Part shown: in pieces, positions 40,987 through 52,400 of the stretch | Position numbering within the stretch: position 1 is the first letter of the stretch | Layout: every line of letters begins with the position of its first letter | Assembly (NCBI RefSeq): GCF_905220415.1 | Contig: NC_059541.1 | Location: 8,568,501 to 8,632,500, forward strand | Length of the DNA stretch: 64,000 bases | Origin: Colias croceus | Lineage: Eukaryota; Arthropoda; Insecta; Lepidoptera; Pieridae | Reading direction: 5' to 3' | Notes under the pieces: model-generated | What the model was told of the DNA's origin: nothing | The model's input: the letters and a program-made list of their open reading frames with translations, nothing else | The model's database searches: none | Translations under genes and position numbers: made by a program

Positions 40987-43410
40987 GTAGACCAGTACGG
41001 ACTGGAAAATGCTAACAAAATTCGCCGTTTAGAAGAACTGAAGACAAAGCGCTCGAGGTTTTTGACATCCCTGAATTTCATGAAGCAATGTCGAGAACAT
41101 AATATCATCCCAGTTTGTTGTCGAATAGCACCGAAAAAGGACATAGCTGGAAGCGCAAGTATTCTAAACAAGGCAAGTCAAAAATTGTTATCTAAAGTAA
41201 TTGCTGGACACCGATCGGATATTGAAAGGCTCAACATTGAGATCCGAAATGTAGCAAGTAACTTAAAGAATTTCATGTTAGATACAGATTGGCAGCTGTG
41301 CTTGAACATCTTAGATAATCGTGCACATAGTAAATTCAAATCATGCACGGATAAACAAAAGCAAAAATTTGAAAAATTACTGGCCAAGAAGAATAACTCA
41401 ATGTCATCTGAGTATCCAAACGTCACTGAATGTCAACCTCAAGTGACAGCAGTTGTCAATCTGTCAAAACAAATTCTTGTTAGCAAAACTATTGAGGTAC
41501 TGAATAGAGGTTTAAACTTTGCTCCTGCGCCGCAAAAAATACCTTGCGAAGAAATAATAAGTCATGTGGAGGATACTTTATTCAAAAACAACATTCTTAA
41601 AGAAGACGCGGAGGCGATTCGGCAAGACATATCTTGTGTACTACGCACTTGCAAACCGCCGAAACCTAACATCTCTCGCTCTGAGTCTATCGCTTTAAAA
41701 CACCTGCGAAAGAATGAAGATATAATAGTACTCCGAGCTGACAAAGGAAACGCAACGGTTATAATGGATACGTCAGATTACAACAACAAAATGTCGGAAA
41801 TACTGTCGGACGAAAACACCTACAAAAAAGTCGACAAGGACCCAACAAATAAGGTAATGAAACAAACAACTGACCTTATAAATAAACACAAAACGACATT
41901 AAATCTTGACACTAAGTATCTTATTCCATCTTGCGTGAAACCTCCTAAGATGTATGGCTTACCTAAAATACACAAAACTAATACTCCATTAAGACCTATT
42001 GTGAGTCAAATTGATACACCCACTCAAAAACTATCACAACACATGTCTAGGGTGCTCGCTCCCCTCAGAGGTAACACCAGTGCTTATGTTAAGGACTCAT
42101 ACCATTTTGTTGAGATATTAAAAGACCTAAATATCGCAAACAATGAAACTATGGTTAGCTTTGATGTGCAGTCTCTTTTTACTAATCTCCCGGTGACTGA
42201 TTGCATCAATATTGTTAAGAAAAGGTTAGGTGAACACAATATGCCATTAGAATATGCAGAGATCTTAGAACATTGCCTAACATCTGGCTATTTATTGTGG
42301 AATGGTGAATTTTACATGCAGGTTGATGGGGTGGCCATGGGCTCTCCAGTATCACCCGTTGTCGCTGATATTTTTATGGAAGACTTCGAGGAGAGAGCCT
42401 TGGCCACAGCACCAGTCAAACCGAGACTGTATAAACGCTATGTAGATGACACCTTCACAATACTCCCTACTGAACATATACCTGCATTTTTAGAACATCT
42501 TAACTCCATACATAAAAACATCCAATTTACTATGGAGTTAGAAACTAACAACCGTCTAGCCTTTCTTGACATTTTAATAATGAGGGGACGGGATGGCATG
42601 CTCAACCATACAGTGTATAGGAAAGTCACTCATACTGATAGGTACCTCAATGGTGAATCTCACCACCACCCTTGCCAACTAGCTTCTGTCGGTAAATCTT
42701 TGTTTCAGAGAGCCCGCCACCTCTGTGATGCTGCCCACCTCAGCGGGGAACTGCAGCATGTCAAGCGAGTACTACGTAACAACAAGCTGCAGGCGCCTCC
42801 ACAGCATCACAGGAGTCGAACGAAGCCACACACAGTTGAAAGACAACCGGCCTACCTACCATATGTGAAGGGAGTTACTGACAGAATTGGAAGAATCCTA
42901 AGACGAGCTTCAATTAAAACTATATATAAGCCGCATAAGAAGATAAACCAATTCTTGAGACCAATTAAAAGTAATATTCCTCTACAAGATGCAGGCGTGT
43001 ACAAGTTAGACTGTGACTGTGGTCTCTCATACATCGGCCAAACAAAAAGAAGCATTGCTAACCGACTGAAGGAGCACATTGCGGATATCAAGCATCGGCG
43101 TCACAAGAAGTCTGCGGTATGTGAACACACACTGGACAACAACCACTTCATAAGATTTGACCAACCACAAATCCTTGCCAGAGAAAATAAATTTTTTCCA
43201 AGACTTGTGCGCGAGGCTATTGAAATTAAAAAACATCCAAATTTCAATAGAGAAGATGGTTTGAAACTTTCTAACACCTGGGATCCTGTTATTAAGAATT
43301 TAAAATCCCATGTCAAACGTACCAAAAGACTAGAAGACACGATCAGCCAATACTGCCAACATCCGGAAAAATACTCCAGATACCAACTACGGAGGAATAG
43401 GTGGAGGTAG
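40945..43410 (+). CDS. Penelope-like RT with GIY-YIG endonuclease
   Basis: 821 codons with no interruption, ATG in the terminal repeat. Residues about 1-250 form a basic, helical N-terminus. The RT region follows: L-R-A-D-K-G-N-A-T-V near 265, P-K-I-H-K-T near 345, F-D-V-Q-S-L-F-T-N near 406, G-V-A-M-G-S-P-V-S-P near 460, and the catalytic Y-V-D-D at 499-502. A GIY-YIG nuclease is at the C-terminus, with G-V-Y (684-686), Y-I-G (696-698) and the conserved Arg in A-N-R-L-K-E-H (R707). The RT copies the element RNA and the nuclease nicks the target. All catalytic motifs I know are present, so this copy could be active or only recently silenced. Confidence 0.93.
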   Translation: MYNTRVKSNPRKYYVDQYGLENANKIRRLEELKTKRSRFLTSLNFMKQCREHNIIPVCCRIAPKKDIAGSASILNKASQKLLSKVIAGHRSDIERLNIEIRNVASNLKNFMLDTDWQLCLNILDNRAHSKFKSCTDKQKQKFEKLLAKKNNSMSSEYPNVTECQPQVTAVVNLSKQILVSKTIEVLNRGLNFAPAPQKIPCEEIISHVEDTLFKNNILKEDAEAIRQDISCVLRTCKPPKPNISRSESIALKHLRKNEDIIVLRADKGNATVIMDTSDYNNKMSEILSDENTYKKVDKDPTNKVMKQTTDLINKHKTTLNLDTKYLIPSCVKPPKMYGLPKIHKTNTPLRPIVSQIDTPTQKLSQHMSRVLAPLRGNTSAYVKDSYHFVEILKDLNIANNETMVSFDVQSLFTNLPVTDCINIVKKRLGEHNMPLEYAEILEHCLTSGYLLWNGEFYMQVDGVAMGSPVSPVVADIFMEDFEERALATAPVKPRLYKRYVDDTFTILPTEHIPAFLEHLNSIHKNIQFTMELETNNRLAFLDILIMRGRDGMLNHTVYRKVTHTDRYLNGESHHHPCQLASVGKSLFQRARHLCDAAHLSGELQHVKRVLRNNKLQAPPQHHRSRTKPHTVERQPAYLPYVKGVTDRIGRILRRASIKTIYKPHKKINQFLRPIKSNIPLQDAGVYKLDCDCGLSYIGQTKRSIANRLKEHIADIKHRRHKKSAVCEHTLDNNHFIRFDQPQILARENKFFPRLVREAIEIKKHPNFNREDGLKLSNTWDPVIKNLKSHVKRTKRLEDTISQYCQHPEKYSRYQLRRNRWR

Positions 43411-43537
43411 TTCACAAATAACAATTTTTGAATGACCATCAAGACGTACAACATCTCAGTCTCCCCGTGACCACGCTCGCTGTAAAGTGTTCGAAACGTC
43501 GGGAAAATAATAGAATGAATAAATCGCGTTTAAAATC

Positions 43538-43603
43538 CGTTAAAAAGTCTTTAATTTCTAAATGTATAATACTCGCGTAAAATCAAACCCTAGAAAATAC
43601 TAT
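43538..43603 (+). repeat. Penelope-like element terminal repeat, right
   Basis: Second identical 66-bp copy; the sequence after it is host DNA. Confidence 0.92.
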
Positions 43604-46143
43604 CATTCATACTGTTAACTGTATATCAGTTTTGTTGTGTGTGTAAAATAATAATTATTTTCCAGACCTCAAAAAATATATTTTAAATTCTATATATTGA
43701 TTATAAAACTACTCACTAAAAATAAACCTAATAATAAATAATAATTTTATATTTTCGCTAACTGACCGTATTAAAAAACCGATAGAAATCAAGCACTTAA
43801 TCCAATCAGCGAGTACCTGACTGGCTAATCAAGTGCATACGCTATTCAGGTCACGTAGCTGGCCTGTTCGACCTAAAGCATAGCATTGCTTCAAATTACT
43901 GAGGGCTTCAATTTGTGTCATTGAGAACCGGTAGAATGATGCCAATTTCGACGATTATGGAAAGGGGAATATGAAATACGTAAGCTGCGAACACTGAAGA
44001 TGTATGACAGAAATGTGTGAATAACTCAACTATTTGATATTAGGCCACTATATTTAACTAGGTTTCAGTCTTTGTTAATGTTATGGGCAATTTAACAGAA
44101 GTATAAACCAAATGTATGTTTTTGAGCTCTACCAAACTCTATTGTAAGTAGGTATGTACCCATAAAGGCGACTTGGTTTCACGTTGGACTTTATTGCATT
44201 AAGTTCGCAGCCGCCTTTACTTTTGTTAATGTTGTTAACAAAATTAATGGAAATACATATAAATTTAATTTATATTTAAAACTCTACCAAACTCTATTTC
44301 TGTCTATATGTATATGGCATGTGCTACCAAATTATCTTATTTTTAGTCTACATCATAAATAAGTATTTACTTTAAAAGTAGATATTATTTATTGCATACA
44401 TAGAACATTATTTAAAAAACAGGACACAAGAGGCTTTAAATCTTTATAGCCGTTTTCCAATCAGCTTTTTGCCTTAATAAAAACGGATAATAACATGCAT
44501 TCACAAATATCTTAGTACATTTGTGAAGCTACAGTGATACCATTACCATGGATCCAAGCCGACGTTCCTATTTTCCGAATGTTGTTGGAATGTAAAAGTG
44601 TCTGAGCAAGTAATTGCTCTGCCAGTTACGGCGCGATGGATTTGTAACTTAGCAACCGCTGCGTAATCACTTCTCCCATGAAATACTGTTAGGAAATATT
44701 TTATTGCGTAATTCGTCAATTAATGTACAAGCGGTTTAGGTAGAAACTGTTGAGATAGACTGAAGATTATGCTTTAAAATTTTTTTAGGCAGTATTTATG
44801 TGTACCTGTTAATTGCATAATATTGTTGCTAAGCACAGTCGATCCGATCGAGCATTATAGTCTTTAAACAATTGAATATATCAAAGCCAAGTCCACTTAC
44901 AACATCCACTAAACAAACGTAAGCATCCAATTTAAAAACTACACAACGTTAAACTAGTAATCGCCTAACCTAATAGAATCTTGATGGGTATTAGCGTATT
45001 CCAATGACAGGTCCTTTGATCACACTTCGCATTGAATGTTTGGCTCAAAGCTGTATTTAATTGCTTGCTCGTTATTTTTGGATTATTTACAGTGCTAGCC
45101 GTTCCCCAGGGTCGCCTCAATTCGAACCATCAAACGATTTTTCCGCGTATGTTACACTCATTTAATTGCCAGTAAATTCATACGTGTTTGCAGAGAAAAC
45201 AAATAAACGCTTTTAATTATGTTTTTGATTACTGTACACAGACTAGTGGAACACGGCAGCGCTCGGGATTGAAACGTTGTTAGGTAGCGAGGAAAACTAA
45301 AAGTCATACATAATATTATTTTTATTTATTAAGAAGAATATTATCGTCTCTTAGATTGAATTCATCGTAATAAGTACATAATGTAATCGTTGATCTCGAT
45401 TATTATTATAATATGTTTATAATCCCGCTTTTTTTAATCTATATGCTCATCATGTTATCATAAATTCAAAAAAGTATTTCATTTAAATTCAAACAATTTA
45501 GAAAAAATATTTTCAAGCCCAGTACCAAATATCACCCACAAGTCCATATTATTCCAAAGCTCTTATATCGCAGTTAAAATGTAAATAAAAGAGCGTAAAA
45601 CTCGTAACACTGGCCCACATTCGTATTCGCTGTTAATTCGAACGCATTGTCTGGCATTTTTCGCCTCTCTAATCTTGTTAAGCAAATCCGATGGAGACTG
45701 TGACGCGGGTCCGGGATTAACTTAACTTTCCCGGAATTTACCTTATGTGAGCCGGGTATCATAAGGGTCGTTTTGATATTTTTATTGCAAGTTTACATGT
45801 ACTGTTGTTTGTTTTTATTGATTTTATGCAAGAATTGCTAATGAGAAAAAAAAGCTGGTATGTGCTTAATGACGTTAACTTCATAAGTTTATCAAGTTTA
45901 ATTTTGTAGGTATCATAGGTAGGTATACATGTATTAAAATTTTACTTGTTTCATCCCGTGCCTTTTCCCCTATTTGGATTCGTGATACCTATACTGACAT
46001 TAATTATTCCGGACCATAATTTATCTGCAAGTTTTCGACAACTTCATAAGCTGGGGTTTGTAAAGGTTGTAATATACATTTTCGAATTTGTAAAATTAAT
46101 AACATAAAAACTGTTAGGCATTAAGTTCGTTCTTATTATATAC
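43604..46143. other. Intergenic stretch
   Basis: AT-rich, no gene or intact mobile element seen. Confidence 0.4.
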
Positions 46144-46421
46144 AAGTGATAACTGCGTTAAAAACAACCGACTTCAAACTTGCACTTGCAAAATTTACAA
46201 ATACCTACAGACAAAAATGCTCATAAAATAAAAACTACTGGGCCTATCCGAATAAAATTTTTATGGGACCAATTCGACACCATCCCGCATCGAACAAAAA
46301 AAGAATCACGTAAATCGGTTCAGAAACCTCGGAGTAATCGGTGTACATACATAAAAAAAAAAAAAAAAAAATATACCGGCCGAATTGATAACCTCCTCCT
46401 TTTTTTTGAAGTCGGTTAAAA
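46144..46421 (-). repeat. MITE-like element with AACCGACTTCAAA ends, copy 2
   Basis: Inverted relative of 39983-40237 with the same ends and interior. It keeps the CAGACAAAAATGCTCATAAA segment. A lysine-rich frame across it is not a protein. Confidence 0.65.
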
Positions 46422-49400
46422 AATGATATATAGAATGCATCAGTTTAAAGACGTAAGTTTTAAACATCTATAATTGGCGAACAATTCTTGTCTCCGAGTC
46501 TTAATTGCACATTATGACGACAGAATAATACACGTAGAAGCACAATACTCGTTATATTCCTACATCGGATTGCGACATGTTCGAGCTCGATAAAATCTCC
46601 GGAGCAGAAAGACTTTCCGGTATCGTACTTAAGTCTAGTCACTGAGTTATAACAAGACAAACTTGGATCTAGTCGCTAACAAGTGAGCAGGGCGTTGTTA
46701 GGGTTCCGTAGTCGAATATTGTAATCGGCTTAGTTACTTGTACGGAACGCTCCCTTCAATGGGCTTAATGGCGAGCAGGATAATTAATGGTGAAATGAAA
46801 CTTCTTTATGAATTTGAATCGTAAGGGGAATTCTGCGGGTTTGTGACAAATGATTTTAATAAATGCATTTGTAAGTTAGGTTAAATGATTTTTAACATAA
46901 TATAAAACAGTTACATATTTTAGTATGTTGTTTTGAGATTTAAAAATTTGTTTCGTAAGTAGCGTATCTGTTAAGTGTTCTCAATTCTCATCTTAAATAA
47001 ATATGAATCAAGCAATGCAGTTATATTAAATACACATAATCTGTTCAGTCTGTCATTATGAACTGAAATAAACGTTTCCTTTTATAAGCTTGTATGTTAT
47101 TATAATATCATCTTATAAAAAGTGTTGGATAGACTTACACAATTAGTAAGTCCAAAAAGAAACCCAGACATTTTACGTTAGTATTTCCTCCCTTTTAATT
47201 AGCTAATGAAATAAAGACTAAGGGAAGTTTGTTTATAATTTTCAGTGAGCCCCCATCATCGATCGAACTTTCACACCGTCTCAAGGCCCCGTCTATAAAA
47301 GTTAAGTGCAGCTTCCCCTCTTAATCTTCCATGTTTCGTGAGGTATTAAGTATTTACCAACGTTTGGGACGTCCATCGATTTGTGCAGTATTGTGTAGAC
47401 GAGATATGATAGTGTTCATCAAGATATTGACTTTGCTATGTACGAGATTGAGAAGTAATTGGATACGCATATTTGGTTAGTATATGCTTCGACAAATTGT
47501 TGTAAATGAACCATGTTGCTAATGATTGAATTTATGATAAATTTAAGTCTGGGTTTCACATATAAATTACAGGTTTTAAGTACCTACTGCTATAATAACT
47601 TGTTCTCATGTACTTTTTATTTCTACTTCAAAAATGATTTAACGACTTGTACGAATATTCTATTGATTAAAGATTTTAACACATTGTGCAATATCTTTAA
47701 TATTTTCAAAATTTTGACATTGTTTGAGTTTAATAACAACATTCTATACACAATTATAATGATGCACAAAACCATGATTAAACTTGTATGAAGTAAAGCT
47801 ATATGCAAAGCTTACGTGACAAGCAAATATGTCAGCTGTACCTGATATATGATAGGCTCTACGGCTAGCTGTTGACTTATGGAGTTCCTTAAGATTATGT
47901 AGGGTTGTGCCTTACTTCGTACTCATAGTTATCGATAAACATACAACATAATAATTATATATTTTTGTAAAATTTTATCGACATTGGTGTTGTAAGTTTG
48001 AAATGTATATTGTTGATGCCAACACATAATTTATTGGGTGTGTTTATTAAAAATCAAACTAAGGTTACTAATTTAATATTATATTTCTTTATTTCGATAA
48101 ATTCAAAGTCCGGTTAAGAGTTAATGCATTATTTCCCACCTGCACATTATTTGCCACAAATTATTAGCTATGAGAGAATATGTTCAAATACTTAATCACG
48201 TTTTTTTTTTCTTTATCCATTTATTTATATACATTTTATCGAATAACATTTTATCGTATCATTATCATAAGGCGATATCGAGAGGCGCACAAGCCTACTC
48301 CAGCACTTTACATTCAGCGCTCCCTCTGGCGGCAAACGACTAATCTCTTGATATATCGACCCTCACCTTCCTTTATTGAAGATCAACGAAAAAGTGCTCC
48401 TTTATTACGACACCCGGTGTTGCTGGATTAGAGTAGAGATCGCATCACTGCCTAGCTCAATATAAACAATGCGAGAGACTGTAAAAAGCAGCTCTACAGT
48501 TATATTATTGGTTATATTTACATGTCATACAGTTTTCTATGAGAAAGGGGAATATAAGGTTATATAAAGATGGTATTGTATATATAAATTATTTTATGTC
48601 ATTCTAGCATTCTATTTCCTCTACAAAAAAAAAATACAAAAACTAATATAAAATCGTCCTAATACAGTCCCTAATTGCTTCGTAGCATCCACGTAGCGTT
48701 GTAGGTCTCCGTAGCAAAGCGGTACGTTAGCGTAGGCGTAGCTTAGAACTCGTATATAGAACTATAAAAATAGGTATTCCGTGTCACTGAACTTGTCTTT
48801 TACTTCCCTACTTATCTGGTATTGGCTAAATTAAAATATTATTTTATATCTGCTAACATTCTACAACAGACATCATATCAAGAACCTTATCAGTTTAGGT
48901 CTAGAAACGAGAAACCGTTTATACTTAAATTGTTATATAATATAAAATTACTTTTACCTGTCCCACGATCTCTTTACAGATTAAACGACGCAACTTGTAC
49001 CTTCGCAACTCGAAAATTTCTTTAATATTGGAATCAAACTCATAATAAGCGGATTGTACTATTAAGTCGTTAAGTCAAGATCAAATCTAAAAAACGCGAA
49101 GTACCAACTAACTCGTCTTGAAACAAACACGAGTCGGTTATCTCCAGGACCCTAGAATTCTAAACTTGTAACTTTGACAAAGCATTTATTGTTTGTAAAG
49201 AACTCAAGAAGCTGGCTACGAATGATAACGAGTTTAAATCGCAGCGAAAAATGTTTCCAAAGTAAAATGTTTTGTACATTTAAACGATAACACAAAGTTT
49301 GTTTTTTAAACAAATATTGTTATAATATGTTTAGTATCAAATACTTTAGACTGTTAAATGTAAATAATTTAAAATATAAAAATTTTAAAACATATACAAC

Positions 49401-52400
49401 TCAAAAAAACATTGCATTTTGTCACACATTAAAACCTATAATAATTTTAAGGACACAAAATACTATCGTAAAGAATACACCAATAGTTCATCAATCATCA
49501 ATTACAAATAATATATGAAGAACAAAAAACTTGTAGGTATATAATTATTGTTTATCACATCTTTTTCTAAAACTAATTAATGCAACAAAATAAATAAATC
49601 AAATAAAGCACAATAAATCACACTCAACGTATATCTAAAAAGCGCACAAATAAAAATATTCACAAATCATCAACTCATTTAAACACGTCTGAAATTCTTT
49701 TAGAAAATTCCGAATCGGGTTTGCTAAAGTGCTACAATAAATTAGTTCAGAGAACGTGGCGACAATGAATTTCCCTAAAGCTAGGATCTAGACGTAAAAC
49801 TTGAACGTTAGCTTACAAGTAAACCTGGCGAATATATAACAAGAAAGAAAAATGGCTACTTAAACAATGCTTAAGGAAAGAAAACAAAACGAAATTTATC
49901 ATGTATTTATCCTTTCATATCGTCTCAACATGATACTAAAAGACAAATCATTTGAATGGGATATTCGTTTTGTTACGTAATAATATCTACTGACGGAAAA
50001 TAAAGAGGGGTTCATAAAAGTACGCTCAATTTCAACAACTCGTAAAACCGTCTGCTTTTGCGATAGTTCATATTTTAGTGTAAGTAAATTCAACACAATA
50101 TTTCATAGACGTTCGTAAAGTTATTTCTCTGTCTAGAAGTTAGAAATGCATTTCTAAACTCTTTTATTGACTTCGCGTTGTAATCTCTTCACGATACGTA
50201 AATAAAATAATAAATCATTTAAACCATTATGTTGGAAACGCTATTCATAAGAGTACGTGAAAACAAAGCAGTTAAACAAACTCTGTTCACTTAATTTCGG
50301 CGGCATAACCCGACCTGTCATAAAACAATAAATATACGACTTTATGGGCGGCTTCGAAGGATCAGAACAGCATTGTGCGTCGAGTGCCAGGCTGTCTGCC
50401 TGAAATCTGCTTTGTAAATCCCCTTTCATGAAGATGACGGCTTAAAACCTCATTTAGCGGGACCTCGACGCCTGTACCACTTAAACGTTATGGCCCAAGA
50501 AAATTGTCGCGCAATTTGAATAACTCCGACGGAATCCTCCATTGTCCTCCGCGTTCGGAGCGACGAGACATCGAGTGTATAAATCTCCTATTGTACATGG
50601 AATCATTTGTAAAAACGAGGCATTGTATATACACTACACTTTTCATCACGAAGTAATCTGTAAAGGTACAGACGCAATAAGATAAATAAACACATGTGTA
50701 CCAAATAATTGTGGCATAATCAAAAGCTTAAAAATCACGTCTTCAAAAGTAACCTAATCTTTGTTAGAGTTCTCTCAAAGGCAGTCTCTCTTATAAAACC
50801 ATTCTGTATCAGGTGAAAATAAAGCAATTAGAATTCACTAACATCAAGCGCATTTGCTAACGAGTATTGTGAGTGATGCAACGCATACATCAACAGTTAT
50901 GAGAGGACATCAAAGACTCAGGTATGAAACTAAAACAGAACAAACAGTTTCAGAACTTAATTGAAAAGCGGGCGTTGGGTGTATTTGCTTTGGACTCTGC
51001 TATGACCATACTGTGTGTATTGCTCTTGTCCGATTTGTGTCAAAGATATACGAAAGTCTTATTGGACGGTAGTTGAATGCTCTACAATTTTGAAATATAA
51101 ACCTTGATTAAATGGGCAGCGCTAATTATAAACTTGCAATTACGGACATTTAAAAAAATCCGATTACATCTTTCAATTATTACATTATATTAAAAATTGT
51201 AATAACAACCAAACCACAACTTTTTAGCGGAATTTCAATTTTGTTTGAGATTTTAGAATTAAATTAGCAGAAAATAAAATAAACCGTTTAATAAAATAAC
51301 TTTATAAATAAATTTCATCTCCTTTTGCCGTATGGAATAGAGATTTTATTACCTATGGAAATGGAAATAGTAGAAAAAATAATGAAGCTTGTAATTTTTT
51401 ATGCAGTTTAATAATTTAAAAATAAAGAAGACTAAGATGACCCAATCATCGTGTGGATCTGTTTGTCTATGAATAAATCATATGAACGAAGCTAACTTCA
51501 CCCGCCTATCTTTAAGGCTTTGTAATAATTAACTTGTCCAACCTTTGTAATTAATTAAAGATAAACTTACTAAAGCTTCAACAACATTTGAAGGTGCAAA
51601 ATCAAAGTCGAAACTTGACTCGAGTTTCGTTTGAACTGATAACCAATTAAATAGAAGCGAGACATAATAAACTCAACCAACAAATACCTAAACAAAATTG
51701 GTTAATGGAGCTTATTGAAATCTGCCGTCATCCCACTAATCAATAAACATAAACGTCGAAATCAAGATCGAGACACGTAAAGTCGTGTCTTAATGCTCAA
51801 GGGGAGAGTTCAAAGGCTTTCCAATATGGCCGGATAATATAAAGCGACGTGAAGCAGCTGCCGAGTTAGACGGTGAATTACCAAGTACACGCTATGAAGC
51901 GATTATCGCTGAAGGAGTGAATAGAAGGCTGTTTTGAGGCAGGGAATATATCTTTAAGAAAGATTAACGATCAGGTACTGAGCTGGGGTCGCGCTATAAT
52001 TAAACGCAATAGATGGAGTTTCCCAAAAGACTCCGGAGAGGGTAGGTGTCTTGCTGAGTTATGATATCCCGTTGATGGTGATTGGCAATACATAATGTAG
52101 CACGCGAAAACCCAACGTCATGTTATATTAACAGATATAAGGAAAGTAATTATTTATTTTTGCACACATAAAATGTGACTGCTTTACTCAAAAAACAATT
52201 AGTAGCACAAATTACAATGAAAACAAATGCTGCACTTGCAAAAATTACTTAAACTGATTTGAAAAAATTAAAAATTATCTTTTACAAAATTTTTATTGTA
52301 ACTCTAAGTATCTACTAATAAAACTCCGAAATACAGGTCGTTCGAACTTACTACAATCACACATTGTAATTTATAAAATATGGTTAAATGTTCAATTTTA

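Larger units (their letters stand above)
40921..43603 (+). mobile_element. Penelope-like element, apparently complete
   Basis: A single long ORF with RT and GIY-YIG domains lies between two identical 66-bp direct repeats (40921-40986 and 43538-43603). The repeat includes the 5' UTR and the first codons of the ORF. This partial-tandem (pseudo-LTR) layout is typical of Penelope-like elements. A possible target duplication is ATCAT (left flank 40916-40920, right near 43602-43606), overlapping the repeat end. Confidence 0.9.

Noticed and set aside
46180..46419. 79-codon plus frame ending in a lysine run
   Set aside because: Lies entirely inside the MITE-like repeat; the lysines are a poly(A) stretch.
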